Assembly (NCBI GenBank): GCA_963997635.1
Contig: CAXEND010000014.1
Coordinates: 1 to 58,942 of the forward strand
DNA: 58,942 bases
Direction of reading: 5' to 3'
DNA from: GCA-2728135 sp002728135
GTDB lineage: Bacteria; Pseudomonadota; Alphaproteobacteria; UBA828
Of the stretch, positions 17,372 through 26,764 are shown piece by piece. Within the stretch, counting starts at the first letter, position 1. Each line of letters opens with the position of its first letter. The translations under genes were made by a program, and so were the position numbers. The notes under the pieces are model-generated. The model made no database searches and was not told the origin of the DNA. It was given only the letters and a program-made list of their open reading frames with translations.

Positions 17372-17813
17372 TCAATTCGCCAATGAATTGTTCAAAATCG
17401 CGAGCTTCATGAAAATTTCTATACACTGAAGCAAACCTTACATATGCAACTGAGTCTAAATTGCGCAATGCCTCCATTACCATCTCACCAATCACTGTTG
17501 AAGGGATTTCTGTTTCCCCTAAACTCTCTAAACGCCTTACGATACCATTAGCAACACGCTCGACCCTATCAGGTGTCACTGGACGTTTTTGCATTGCAAT
17601 CATCATGGAGCGTAGCAGTTTATCTCGTTCAAATGGAGCACGTTGTTTATTTGATTTTATTACAACTAACTCTCTCAGCTGAATACGTTCAAAAGTTGTA
17701 AATCGTGCTGCACAATTAGGACACTGTCTTCGACGTCTAATTGCTGTGCTATCTTCTGTCGGACGTGAGTCTTTTACTTGTGTATCGTCATTGCCGCAAA
17801 AGGGGCATCGCAT
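17340..17813 (-). CDS. nrdR: Transcriptional repressor NrdR
   Basis: NrdR represses ribonucleotide reductase genes when dATP is high. The 157-residue protein has an N-terminal zinc ribbon (CPFCGND at 3-9, CPNCAARF at ~31-38) and an ATP-cone from about residue 49 (VIKSNKQRAPFERDKL, RRLESLGE). It starts the ribD-ribE-ribBA-ribH-nusB-thiL run, 21 bases after glyA. This glyA-nrdR-rib order is common in proteobacteria. Confidence 0.96.
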   Translation of the reverse strand: MRCPFCGNDDTQVKDSRPTEDSTAIRRRRQCPNCAARFTTFERIQLRELVVIKSNKQRAPFERDKLLRSMMIAMQKRPVTPDRVERVANGIVRRLESLGETEIPSTVIGEMVMEALRNLDSVAYVRFASVYRNFHEARDFEQFIGELSGDDEQQPEN

Positions 17814-17834
17814 CTTACTTGCTCCAAATTAATA

Positions 17835-19163
17835 CTAGTCTGTGTATATTGGGAATAAACGACATAATTCTTGAACCTCTTTCCTTACAAACTTCTGATT
17901 TTCAATCTTTTCCTCGGGTAAGGAGGAATTGCATGCAAGATTATCTAGGACTGAGGCTATCCACAACCCTATTTGATGAAATTCCTGCTTTCTAAAACCT
18001 CGACTAGTACCAGCTGCAGTGCCTAACCTCACCCCAGAAGTTACAGTTGGTTTTTGAGGATCAAAAGGTACACTATTTTTATTACAAGTCATACCCGATT
18101 CCTCCAAAGCTGTTTCAGCTAATTTTCCTGTTATTCCTTTTGAACGAAGATCAAGCAGCAAGAGATGTGTATCGGTTCCTCCAGATACGACATTAAAACC
18201 CTTTGACTCAAGTGTAGATGAAAGTTGTTTTGCATTTTTAACTACATTAGTAGCATAATCTTTAAAATCAGCTCTGAGAGCCTCACCAAAAGCCACAGCC
18301 TTTGCTGCAATTACATGTTCCAAAGGACCTCCCTGTAAACCAGGGAAAATAGCTGAATCAATTTTCTTGGCTAGATTTTCATTATTCGTAAGAATCATCC
18401 CACCTCTCGGGCCGCGGAGTGTTTTGTGTGTAGTGGTAGTTACAACATCTGCATAAGGAAAAGGACTAGGGTGAACTCCTGCTGCTACCAAACCAGCAAA
18501 ATGTGCCATATCTACCATGAAAAGTGCACCAACATCTCTAGCAACTTCATTGAATCTCTTAAAATCTATAATTCGGGGATATGCAGATCCACCAGCTATA
18601 ATGAGTTTTGGTTTATGATCTTTTGCTAGCTTTGCAATTTCGTCAATATCAATAAGTGCATCTGTCTCCCTGACTCCATATTGCACAGAATTAAACCACC
18701 TACCAGATTGATTTGGTTTAGCTCCATGAGTTAAATGACCGCCCGCAGATAGAGACATTCCAAGAAGTGTATCCCCTGGATTAAGGGCTGCTAAAAATAC
18801 TGCTTGATTAGCCTGACTACCACTATGAGGTTGAACATTAACAAATTTACAGCCAAAAAGTTCACGAGCCCGATTTATTGCTATATTTTCTGCCACATCA
18901 ATCCATTCACAACCGCCATAATATCTCCGTCCCGGATATCCCTCAGCATATTTATTTGTCATAATTGATCCCTGGGCATCGAGAACTGCTTTAGATACAA
19001 TATTTTCTGAAGCAATTAATTCTATTTGATTTTGTAATCGCTCTAATTCACTAGAAATGGCAGTAGCTATTTCAGGATCAGATTTAACAATTGACTGAGA
19101 AAAAAAATCTTTACAGGCGGCCTCAATCTCTATGTCATTATTACGATTTTTTATATAATTCAT
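17835..19163 (-). CDS. glyA: Serine hydroxymethyltransferase
   Basis: GlyA interconverts serine and glycine while loading tetrahydrofolate with a one-carbon unit. The 442-residue PLP enzyme has the internal lysine in TTTTHKTLRGPRGG (about residue 250) and the EGYPGRRYYGGCE block near residue 75. The N-terminal ~18 residues extend beyond most bacterial versions but are preceded by no better start. It lies 28 bases after rpiB and 21 before nrdR, suggesting one transcript. Confidence 0.96.
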   Translation of the reverse strand: MNYIKNRNNDIEIEAACKDFFSQSIVKSDPEIATAISSELERLQNQIELIASENIVSKAVLDAQGSIMTNKYAEGYPGRRYYGGCEWIDVAENIAINRARELFGCKFVNVQPHSGSQANQAVFLAALNPGDTLLGMSLSAGGHLTHGAKPNQSGRWFNSVQYGVRETDALIDIDEIAKLAKDHKPKLIIAGGSAYPRIIDFKRFNEVARDVGALFMVDMAHFAGLVAAGVHPSPFPYADVVTTTTHKTLRGPRGGMILTNNENLAKKIDSAIFPGLQGGPLEHVIAAKAVAFGEALRADFKDYATNVVKNAKQLSSTLESKGFNVVSGGTDTHLLLLDLRSKGITGKLAETALEESGMTCNKNSVPFDPQKPTVTSGVRLGTAAGTSRGFRKQEFHQIGLWIASVLDNLACNSSLPEEKIENQKFVRKEVQELCRLFPIYTD

Positions 19164-19191
19164 GTTTTTCCGATACAGGTTTCAAACGGTA

Positions 19192-19626
19192 CTAACTTAT
19201 TTGATTAACTCGTCGAGCATGACGCCCACCATCAAATTTAGTGTTTAAAAATAATTTAACTAAATGCCAAGCCTCTTCGACTGATATTTTGCTACCAGAT
19301 AACGCAATAACATTAGCATCATTATGACGTCTTGACATTTCTGCATCATCAGCATCTCTGCATAAAGCCGCTCTGACAGAAGGACTGCGATTAGCAGCGA
19401 TACTAATACCGATCCCTGAACCACATATTAACACACCACGTTCTACTTGTCCGTTCTCAATTTTAGCAGTCAATTTTGAGGCATAAATGGGATAATCCAC
19501 AGATTCATCTGAATTTGTGCCTAAATCGAGTGTGTTGTATCCATCTTGCTGAAGCAAATAAAGTAAATGAGTTTTTAGCTTGAAACCAGCATGATCAGAT
19601 GCAATAGCAACAATATTTTTTTCCAT
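19192..19626 (-). CDS. rpiB: Ribose-5-phosphate isomerase B
   Basis: RpiB interconverts ribose 5-phosphate and ribulose 5-phosphate, the substrate for RibB in the riboflavin genes downstream. The 144-residue protein begins IASDHAGFKLK and has the catalytic loop CGSGIGISIAANR with Cys at about residue 68, and the RRHNDANVIALSG signature. It is the first gene of the minus-strand run and faces a 321-base divergent region. Confidence 0.93.
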   Translation of the reverse strand: MEKNIVAIASDHAGFKLKTHLLYLLQQDGYNTLDLGTNSDESVDYPIYASKLTAKIENGQVERGVLICGSGIGISIAANRSPSVRAALCRDADDAEMSRRHNDANVIALSGSKISVEEAWHLVKLFLNTKFDGGRHARRVNQIS

Positions 19627-19947
19627 TATAATCTACCAAGTGTGGGGAATTTTTTAAATATACTCCTCATCAACTATAATAATTACTATTTATACCTTTG
19701 CTAACAGATTCGACAAGCCCGCGTATTAAATGATTTCATTCCAGAGACTTTTACTTGGGTAATTGTTTTTATTTCACAAGGTTTATAACAAAAAAACTAG
19801 TGGATTATGCATAACAATAGACATGATTATTTATGTTTAAAAAAGAATGATGATAATTTACAATCAAACTAATGTTCGATGTTAACTTGGATTAACCACA
19901 AATAGATATTATGTAGTAGCTAAACAAAAATTTTATGAGGCATCAAA
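19627..19947. other. Divergent intergenic region, rpiB / glutaryl-CoA dehydrogenase
   Basis: This 321-base AT-rich stretch separates two divergent genes and must hold promoters for both. I saw no tRNA, no strong stem-loop, no Fur-like box, and only very short ORFs without ribosome sites. A GAGG about 8 bases before the gene at 19948 is its likely ribosome site. Nothing else can be supported. Confidence 0.5.
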
Positions 19948-21174
19948 ATGACCACAAAAGCTGCCACAAATGCAGTAACCATCCCCCCCAAAAGGACTAC
20001 TAAACCATATAAATTTAAATGGGATGATCCATTTCTCATAGAAAATCAACTCACTGAAGATGAACGTATGGTTAGAGATAGTGCAAAAGAATATGCACAA
20101 GAAAAGTTGATGACTCGTATTCTGGAAGCCAACCGCAACGAAATTTTTCATAGAGAAATTATGACTGAAATGGGAAGCCTAGGCCTTCTTGGGTCAACTA
20201 TAGATGGGTATGGTTGTGCAGGAATAAATTACGTTAGTTATGGATTAGTTGCTCGGGAAATTGAGCGAGTTGATTCAGGTTATAGATCTGCAATGAGCGT
20301 TCAGTCTAGTCTAGTCATGCACCCAATAAACGCATTCGGTACTACCGAACAAAAGAAACGCTATCTACCCAGATTAGCAAATGGTGAGTTAGTAGGCTGT
20401 TTTGGACTAACCGAACCCGATCACGGATCTGACCCGGGTTCAATGACGACAAGAGCTAAATCGGTAAGTGATGGCTTTTTAGTAAGTGGTGCAAAAAATT
20501 GGATCACCAACTCACCAATTGCCGATATATTTGTTGTTTGGGCAAAAAATGATGATGGCGATATCCGAGGATACATTTTAGAAAAAGGCATGAAAGGCCT
20601 CCAAGCACCCAAGATAGAAGGAAAATTTTCTTTACGGGCATCTGTTACTGGTATGATCCAGATGGATGAGGTTTTTGTGCCTGCAGAAAATGAATTGACA
20701 GGAGTAAGTGGTTTAAGGGGACCATTCGAGTGCCTAAATAGGGCTCGCTATGGTATTGCTTGGGGGGCTTTAGGATCCGCCGAGTTTTGTTGGCATGCGG
20801 CACGTGACTATACAATGGAAAGGACACAATTCAACAAACCACTAGCGGCTAACCAACTCATTCAAAAAAAACTGGCAGATATGCAAACAGAAATTTCTAT
20901 CAGTTTACAGTCATGTTTACGCGTTGGGAGGCTTTTTGATGAAGGCAATGTATCCCCAGAAATGATATCTTTAGTTAAAAGAAATTCATGCGGAAAATCC
21001 CTGAATATTGCAAGAGCCTCAAGAGACATGCATGGGGGCAACGGTATTTCTGATGAATATCATATAATAAGACATGTTATGAATCTTGAAGCTGTTAATA
21101 CATACGAAGGAACTCATGACGTTCACGCCTTAATCTTAGGCAGATCACAAACTGGGATACAAGCATTCTTCTAG
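19948..21174 (+). CDS. gcdH: Glutaryl-CoA dehydrogenase
   Basis: This FAD enzyme oxidises and decarboxylates glutaryl-CoA to crotonyl-CoA in lysine, tryptophan and aromatic breakdown. The 408-residue protein matches the glutaryl-CoA subgroup of acyl-CoA dehydrogenases: FGLTEPDHGSDPGSM near residue 152, the tail ...HGGNGI (about 355), and the catalytic Glu in NTYEGTHDVHALILGR at about residue 388. ATG 19948 has GAGG upstream. It converges with the molybdopterin oxidoreductase, 10 bases away. No electron-transfer flavoprotein genes are in the window. Confidence 0.9.
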   Translation: MTTKAATNAVTIPPKRTTKPYKFKWDDPFLIENQLTEDERMVRDSAKEYAQEKLMTRILEANRNEIFHREIMTEMGSLGLLGSTIDGYGCAGINYVSYGLVAREIERVDSGYRSAMSVQSSLVMHPINAFGTTEQKKRYLPRLANGELVGCFGLTEPDHGSDPGSMTTRAKSVSDGFLVSGAKNWITNSPIADIFVVWAKNDDGDIRGYILEKGMKGLQAPKIEGKFSLRASVTGMIQMDEVFVPAENELTGVSGLRGPFECLNRARYGIAWGALGSAEFCWHAARDYTMERTQFNKPLAANQLIQKKLADMQTEISISLQSCLRVGRLFDEGNVSPEMISLVKRNSCGKSLNIARASRDMHGGNGISDEYHIIRHVMNLEAVNTYEGTHDVHALILGRSQTGIQAFF

Positions 21175-21184
21175 ATTCCAGATT

Positions 21185-23197
21185 TTAAACTGGCGTTATA
21201 GAAACCTCAATATTATGGACAGCACTACTCTCACCCATATCGGCCTTTGTTCCTGGGTTTAAAAAATTCACATTGTTTTTTCCCATAACTCCAAGACACT
21301 GTCTTGGCCAACGCCCCTTATAACTCATTACCACTCCCGGTCTAACAACATCTGAAATTTCAACTGTTAGCCGAATTGAACCCACCTCATTAGAAAGAGA
21401 AACTAATGAACCTTTATGCAGTCCCATTCTATCTGCATCCAATGGATTTATAATAACTTCAGGCGAACCAAGTTTTTTTATGACTCTATCGTCATTAGCA
21501 TAGCTTCCATTCATTAGCCATCTCGAGGCTGGTGATATAAGCCTATATTTATCAGAGGTCGTTGGTGCATCAACAATAGGTTCAGGAAGTCTACCTAGAC
21601 CCTTTTTCTCAGCAACGGAGCTTGATATTTCTATCTTTCCCGATCTTGTTGGAAATAATTTTTCAGGGAATTGGATTTGAGGTTCATCAGTCGGCCATGT
21701 AGTACCAATAGATTTTAGTTTTTTAAATCCCCCTTCAATGCCAACATCCCTTAACGTTTTTTCAATAATCTTTTCATCCGACTCATATAACTCCTCTTCT
21801 GGAAAATTCATAAAACTTGCCAACTTTCTGAAAATTTCCTGATTCGGCAAAGACTGTCCATGGGGTGGCTTGGCTTGAGCCTGAGCTGAAAAAGATAAAT
21901 TGAAATAGCCTGAAACTAAATCATCAAATTCTAAGAAGGAGGCTGCTGGAAGAACAAAATCCGCGTAGTCTGTACTGTCAGTCTCAAAAATATCAATCAC
22001 AACCGTAAATAAATCATCACGAGCTAAGCCTCTACGTAATCGTTCTTGCTCAGGATTAGAAACTGCTGGATTAATATTCCAGCAAATAAATGCGCTGGAT
22101 TCTGATTTGTTCTCCAATCTTTCAGCCAGATCCATATGGCTTATACTTGGCACATCTTTACTAAGGTTTGCCCCTGTTAGATAATCAGCATCAACCCCCA
22201 TACGGCCACTGCCATTTAAATAAAGCAGGCCCGAACCAGGCTTACTAAAGTTACCAGTTATAGCAGGCAAAATAGCACAGGATCTGATAATATTACCTCC
22301 AAGCCTTTGTCGCTGTAGACCTTGCCCCAACCACAACAGTGAAGGCCCCTCAGCATATATTTTAGCAGCCTTGATTATATCATCTCTTTTTAGCCCAGTG
22401 TGCTTTGCCCCCCATTCGGGATTACATAATAGCACTTTTGGCAGAAGCTCATCCCATCCAATAGTATAGTTTTCAATAAATTCTTCATCTAATGCATTTT
22501 CATGAATAAGTACATGCATTAGAGAAAAAGCTAAAGCAGCATCTGAACCAGGCCTTAGTTGAAGATGCAAATCCGCTTTTTCTGCTGTCTGGTGACGAAC
22601 TGGATCAATAACTATTATTTTAGCATTAGATTCTTTTAACCAATATTGATGAGCGTGGGGGGCAGTAGCTGATGGATTCGCACCCCATACAAAAATCGAG
22701 TGAGAGTCTTTAGATGTGCGGGGGTCAAAACCAACAAGCGAGGTCCCAATTAGTTGTTCCAAAGCTATGTGTCCTGCCATATTACAAACTGTATCTGGCT
22801 CAACCTCTGTAGCTCCTAATTTGTTGAAAAATCTCATGGGAAACTTATTGGCTATAAGAGAGCATGTTCCTGTATAATGAGCATGGAGTATTTTAGCAGG
22901 ATTATCATCTGTTATTTCTTTTAATTTTGCAGATATTGAGTCAAGGGCTTCGTCCCAGGTAACCGTCTCAAATTGACCTGTTCCCTTATCACCAACACGT
23001 CTTAGCGGATTTGCAAGTCGAAGTTTGGGATCTAGAAAAGCACCATTATAAGCAAGAGTACACTTACCGCATAACGAACCACGTGTATATGGATGGTCTG
23101 GATCTCCTGATACGCTGGAAATCTGGTTAGACACAACTTTAACCTCAATACCACAAGCGTCATAACAATCACGAGGGCAAGTAGTTTTAATATTCAT
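21185..23197 (-). CDS. Molybdopterin-dependent oxidoreductase, catalytic subunit
   Basis: This 670-residue protein of the DMSO-reductase/formate-dehydrogenase superfamily begins with an iron-sulfur motif (CPRDCYDACG... and GKC at about residue 44) that fits one [4Fe-4S] cluster. It has the VWGANPSATAPH MGD-binding region and a C-terminal cofactor-binding beta domain (NPLDADRMGLHKG). The likely metal ligand is the Ser in IGTSLVG. There is no twin-arginine signal, so it should be cytoplasmic. No small iron-sulfur or membrane subunit is nearby. GGAGGGATGA gives a strong ribosome site. The substrate is unknown. It lies downstream of the valine-degradation genes on the same strand, across 67 bases. 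Confidence 0.85.
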   Translation of the reverse strand: MNIKTTCPRDCYDACGIEVKVVSNQISSVSGDPDHPYTRGSLCGKCTLAYNGAFLDPKLRLANPLRRVGDKGTGQFETVTWDEALDSISAKLKEITDDNPAKILHAHYTGTCSLIANKFPMRFFNKLGATEVEPDTVCNMAGHIALEQLIGTSLVGFDPRTSKDSHSIFVWGANPSATAPHAHQYWLKESNAKIIVIDPVRHQTAEKADLHLQLRPGSDAALAFSLMHVLIHENALDEEFIENYTIGWDELLPKVLLCNPEWGAKHTGLKRDDIIKAAKIYAEGPSLLWLGQGLQRQRLGGNIIRSCAILPAITGNFSKPGSGLLYLNGSGRMGVDADYLTGANLSKDVPSISHMDLAERLENKSESSAFICWNINPAVSNPEQERLRRGLARDDLFTVVIDIFETDSTDYADFVLPAASFLEFDDLVSGYFNLSFSAQAQAKPPHGQSLPNQEIFRKLASFMNFPEEELYESDEKIIEKTLRDVGIEGGFKKLKSIGTTWPTDEPQIQFPEKLFPTRSGKIEISSSVAEKKGLGRLPEPIVDAPTTSDKYRLISPASRWLMNGSYANDDRVIKKLGSPEVIINPLDADRMGLHKGSLVSLSNEVGSIRLTVEISDVVRPGVVMSYKGRWPRQCLGVMGKNNVNFLNPGTKADMGESSAVHNIEVSITPV

Positions 23198-23264
23198 TCA
23201 TCCCTCCATTAAAATTGGTTCTAGGTTTTCAATGAGACCAAATGGTCCTTTATCATTTATGATT

Positions 23265-24149
23265 TTATTTTCGGATCATCTCAAAGATTCCTGAAAAATC
23301 GACATCAGAATTTCCAGTTTCACAAAAATTTTTATAAAGTTTTTCAGTTAAAGCACCCAGTTGGGTTTGAAGTCCGTTACTTTGAGCTGCAAGTTGAGAA
23401 AGTGCTAGATCTTTATGCATCATAGAAGATGCAAAACCTGCTACATAGCCATTGTTAGCTGGAGACTCTGGCACTGGGCCAGGAACAGGACAATAACTAT
23501 TTAAAGCCCAACATTGACCTGTTGCATTTGACGAAATATTAAAAAGTGTTTGCCTATCTAGACCCAATTTATCTGCTAAAGCAAATGATTCACAGACGGC
23601 AACCATTGAAATTCCTAGGAGTAAGTTATTACAAATTTTAGCTGCTTGTCCTTGCCCTTCTCCTCCAGCATGAATAATTTTTGCACCCATATCACCAAGA
23701 ATATTTTTTGCGCGTGCGAATGCTATCTCAGTGCCACCAACCATAAACGTTAGAGTACCCTTCTCAGCACCTCCAACACCGCCCGAAACTGGGGCATCAA
23801 CCATATACATTTCATTCCTTGTCGCCTCCTTATGGACATTTATTGCACTGCCTATATCCACAGTTGAACAATCTATAAAGAGAGTGCCAGAGTCTGCCGC
23901 CGAAAAAATACTATCTTTCCCCAAATACACATCACAAATATCTTTTCCTGCAGGTAACATAGTAATTACAATATCTTGACTAGATGTAGCCTCCTTAATG
24001 TTGTCTGCCACAACTGCACCTTTTTTTAATGCATTTTTTAGAGCATCTTCAGAGTGATCATATGCAATTATTGAATGACCTGATAAAATAAGATTGTTCA
24101 TCATAGGCAATCCCATCTTGCCAACCCCTATAAATCCAATATTACTCAT
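23265..24149 (-). CDS. mmsB: 3-hydroxyisobutyrate dehydrogenase
   Basis: MmsB oxidises 3-hydroxyisobutyrate to methylmalonate semialdehyde in valine breakdown. The N-terminal NAD motif GFIGVGKMG, substrate-binding DAPVSGGVGGAEKGTLTFMVGG (split around residue 118) and the catalytic Lys in AAKICNNLLLG are all present. The frame is open further upstream, but I set the start at ATG 24149: it gives MSNIGFIG, the family start, has GGGAG upstream, and leaves 13 bases to the preceding gene. The 294-residue length is normal. Confidence 0.93.
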   Translation of the reverse strand: MSNIGFIGVGKMGLPMMNNLILSGHSIIAYDHSEDALKNALKKGAVVADNIKEATSSQDIVITMLPAGKDICDVYLGKDSIFSAADSGTLFIDCSTVDIGSAINVHKEATRNEMYMVDAPVSGGVGGAEKGTLTFMVGGTEIAFARAKNILGDMGAKIIHAGGEGQGQAAKICNNLLLGISMVAVCESFALADKLGLDRQTLFNISSNATGQCWALNSYCPVPGPVPESPANNGYVAGFASSMMHKDLALSQLAAQSNGLQTQLGALTEKLYKNFCETGNSDVDFSGIFEMIRK

Positions 24150-24162
24150 TCGGCAAAACTCC

Positions 24163-25278
24163 CTAAGAATATGTTCTAAAATTAATATCTCCAGAGTCGG
24201 GTTCCTGAAAATATTCATTAACAAGTTTATCTTCAACATCCTTAATATTTTTTGGATTCCATGCAGGAGAAAAATCCTTATCAATAATGAAAGCTCTTAT
24301 ACCTTCAAATAGGTCATCCGAAAAATTAAATTTTATTACCATTCTATATTCTAACTTCATGACATCCTCAAAGTCTAAGTGCTTAAATTCGCTAAGTTGC
24401 TTAAAGGTTACCTTAAGACTTGTTGGTGATTTTTTGGATAAATCTCTGAGGGTCTCACTTGACCAAGTTGTTTTATGCAATTTTAGGTTATGGTAAATTT
24501 CGTCAAGACTGCTAGCTCCAAAGCAGCGTTTAATATTTTCTATATTTTTACTTATTGGGGCTGTGCCAGCTTTCTTCAAATATTTTTCTAACAAGTTGTC
24601 TAATTTAATAAAGGCATCACCTTGAAAATTTGATGTTTTTAAGTCGTCTACTAAGGCCTGATAATCAGTACTTCTTACATAATGTGTCCCTATACCTAGA
24701 TATATGCAATCTTCCAAGTTCAAACGTTGGGAAGTCAGAGCAATATAAATCCCTGTCAAATCTGGGAGTCTGGGCAAGAAATAAGTTCCACCAACGTCAG
24801 GGAAAAGACCGATTCCTGTCTCTGGCATTGAAAAAAGAACTCTATCAGTCACCACGCGATGTGATCCATGGATTGAGATTCCCACACCCCCTCCCATAAC
24901 TACTCCATCAATAAGAGATAAGTAGGGTTTAGGATATTTTTGGATAAAGTTATTTAGACGATATTCTTGAGAAAAAAATGATTTGGCAAAATTTCTTTGA
25001 GGATCCTCTCTTCCTTCAAAGATCATTCGAATATCACCACCAGAACAAAATGGCCTTTTATTATTTGTTGAGGAAGCACCTTCAACGACTACAACACAAA
25101 CATCATCGTCATTTGCCCATACATTTAGTACGGATAACATAGTGGCAATCATCTTGTCTGTGAGAGAATTAAGAGCATACGGTCTATTTAAAACTATATG
25201 TCCGATAGAACCAATCTTTGAACACAAAACGTCTTCATCATTAGTTGAAGATAAATTAACTAAATTTGAATTTTTCAA
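24163..25278 (-). CDS. 3-hydroxyisobutyryl-CoA hydrolase
   Basis: This crotonase-fold enzyme releases 3-hydroxyisobutyrate from its CoA ester, the step before MmsB. The 371-residue length matches HIBCH proteins, longer than plain enoyl-CoA hydratases. RPFCSGGD (oxyanion region) and MGGGVGISIHG are present, with the catalytic Glu in MPETGIGLFPDVGG. The start is TTG 25278 with AGGGGTGA upstream, 4 bases after the acyl-CoA dehydrogenase gene. The three-gene order dehydrogenase, hydrolase and MmsB tells the pathway clearly. Confidence 0.92.
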   Translation of the reverse strand: MKNSNLVNLSSTNDEDVLCSKIGSIGHIVLNRPYALNSLTDKMIATMLSVLNVWANDDDVCVVVVEGASSTNNKRPFCSGGDIRMIFEGREDPQRNFAKSFFSQEYRLNNFIQKYPKPYLSLIDGVVMGGGVGISIHGSHRVVTDRVLFSMPETGIGLFPDVGGTYFLPRLPDLTGIYIALTSQRLNLEDCIYLGIGTHYVRSTDYQALVDDLKTSNFQGDAFIKLDNLLEKYLKKAGTAPISKNIENIKRCFGASSLDEIYHNLKLHKTTWSSETLRDLSKKSPTSLKVTFKQLSEFKHLDFEDVMKLEYRMVIKFNFSDDLFEGIRAFIIDKDFSPAWNPKNIKDVEDKLVNEYFQEPDSGDINFRTYS

Positions 25279-25282
25279 TAAT

Positions 25283-26422
25283 TCACCCCTTCAGAATTTC
25301 TCTTGAAATGATAACACGCATAATTTCATTAGTTCCTTCCAAGATTTGGTGAACACGTAAATCCCTTAAATGTCGTTCTAATGGATGATCAGATAAGTAT
25401 CCATAGCCCCCAAGTAACTGTAGTGAATCATTTACTACTGAAAAACCAACATCTGTTGCAAATCTTTTGGCCATTGCAGATGACATACCTGAATCTAGGG
25501 CATGTTTGTCAATTTTATCTGCAGCTTGCCAAACCATAAGTCTTGCAGCTGCTAGATTTGTCGCCATATCGGCTATTTTGAATTGTAGAGCCTGAAACTC
25601 AGATAATTTATTACCAAACTGCTCCCGAGTAATAATATGATTCTTAGCTATAAAGAAAGAGGAAAACGCCGCACCCAGAGAACATGCAGCGATGTTTACT
25701 CGTCCACCCTCCAAACCAGACATTGCTATCTTAAAACCACCCCCCTCATATCCAATTAAATTACTATCTGGAATTCTACAATCATCAAACATAACCATTG
25801 TAGTAGGTTGGCTATGCCAACCTAATTTTTTCTCCGGAACTCCAAAGGATAGTCCTTTTGTGTCTTTCTCCACTACAAAACAGGAAATACCTCCTGAACC
25901 TGTATCTCCAGAACGAGCCATTACTAGATAAACATCACTCGTTCCGCCCCCAGATATAAATGCCTTAACTCCATTCAAAACATAATCTGATCCATCTTTA
26001 CGAGCTGTGGTCTTTAGTGAAGCTGCATCAGAACCAGAATTAGGCTCCGTCAAACAGTAACTAGCAAACAAACTCATAGAGGTTAGGCCTGGCAACCATC
26101 TTTGACGCTGTTCATGATCCCCATATAGATCTATTATCCAAGCAACCATATTTTGAATTGACAAATACGCTGCTGTTGACGCACAGGCACTTGCCAAAGC
26201 CTCAAAAACTAGTGCTGCTTCAATACGCCCAAGACCACTACCTCCATATTCTTCATCAACATAAATTCCTGCAAACCCCAAACTAGCTGCCTTTTTTAGG
26301 GCATCCACTGGAAAAATATAATTTTGGTCCCAGCTAGCGGCATGGGGCACCCACTCTGCATTAGTGAATACCTTTGCGGATTCACTAATGGCTTTTTGTT
26401 CCTGATTTAGCTCAAATTCCAT
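25283..26422 (-). CDS. Isobutyryl-CoA dehydrogenase (acyl-CoA dehydrogenase)
   Basis: This FAD acyl-CoA dehydrogenase of 379 residues has the YCLTEPNSGSDAASL signature near residue 125 and the catalytic Glu in ILEGTNEIMR near the C-terminus. Context with HIBYL-CoA hydrolase and MmsB points to isobutyryl-CoA (valine pathway, ACAD8-like) as substrate, though short-chain relatives look alike. I chose ATG 26422 (MEFELNQEQ) over a TTG four codons earlier. It heads the operon, divergent from metY. Confidence 0.87.
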   Translation of the reverse strand: MEFELNQEQKAISESAKVFTNAEWVPHAASWDQNYIFPVDALKKAASLGFAGIYVDEEYGGSGLGRIEAALVFEALASACASTAAYLSIQNMVAWIIDLYGDHEQRQRWLPGLTSMSLFASYCLTEPNSGSDAASLKTTARKDGSDYVLNGVKAFISGGGTSDVYLVMARSGDTGSGGISCFVVEKDTKGLSFGVPEKKLGWHSQPTTMVMFDDCRIPDSNLIGYEGGGFKIAMSGLEGGRVNIAACSLGAAFSSFFIAKNHIITREQFGNKLSEFQALQFKIADMATNLAAARLMVWQAADKIDKHALDSGMSSAMAKRFATDVGFSVVNDSLQLLGGYGYLSDHPLERHLRDLRVHQILEGTNEIMRVIISREILKG

Positions 26423-26764
26423 AATCTGACCCAATGCCTAACATAATGTTACAAAGAAAAAATTTAATCTCGAATAAGCAACAAAAATTTTTAAAAAACT
26501 ATATTACATATTAGAAATAAGAAATCGTTTTATGCGTTTTCCTTAAAATATCAACACTTAGAAATCCAAGCATACTTGCACTCCATCATTACCAATTTAT
26601 TCTGTCCTGATGATATTTAAACAAAATAGCTAAAATTTACATAAAAATATCCAATTTAATTTTTTATGCATGTCTTCCACAAATTCAATTTGTGGGTTAA
26701 AATGTTTCACAATTTAATAATGGCAATATTGCCTAGCGTGATCAGTTATTTACTGGAGAAGAAA
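26423..26764. other. Divergent leader between isobutyryl-CoA dehydrogenase and metY
   Basis: This 342-base region holds two clear palindromes before metY: CCACAAATT-C-AATTTGTGG (26677-26695) and GGCAATATTGCC (26722-26733). The latter lies about 20 bases before the GGAG ribosome site. An AGCTAAAA element sits near 26628. Marine alphaproteobacteria often place SAM-II or SAM-V riboswitches before metY, but I could not fit either fold. The region is therefore a candidate regulatory leader only. Confidence 0.35.

Noticed and set aside
24150..24284. 45-residue N-terminal extension of MmsB
   Set aside because: It overlaps the preceding hydrolase gene, lacks conservation to the family, and an ATG with GGGAG upstream gives the normal start.
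26580..26640. SAM-II riboswitch suggested by CTTGCA and AGCTAAAA before metY
   Set aside because: The distance between the two elements is about twice that of SAM-II and the expected P1 and pseudoknot pairings do not form cleanly by eye; kept only as an unproven leader.
26666..26764. 33-residue N-terminal extension of MetY
   Set aside because: The internal ATG at 26765 has a better ribosome site and gives the family-typical start and length.
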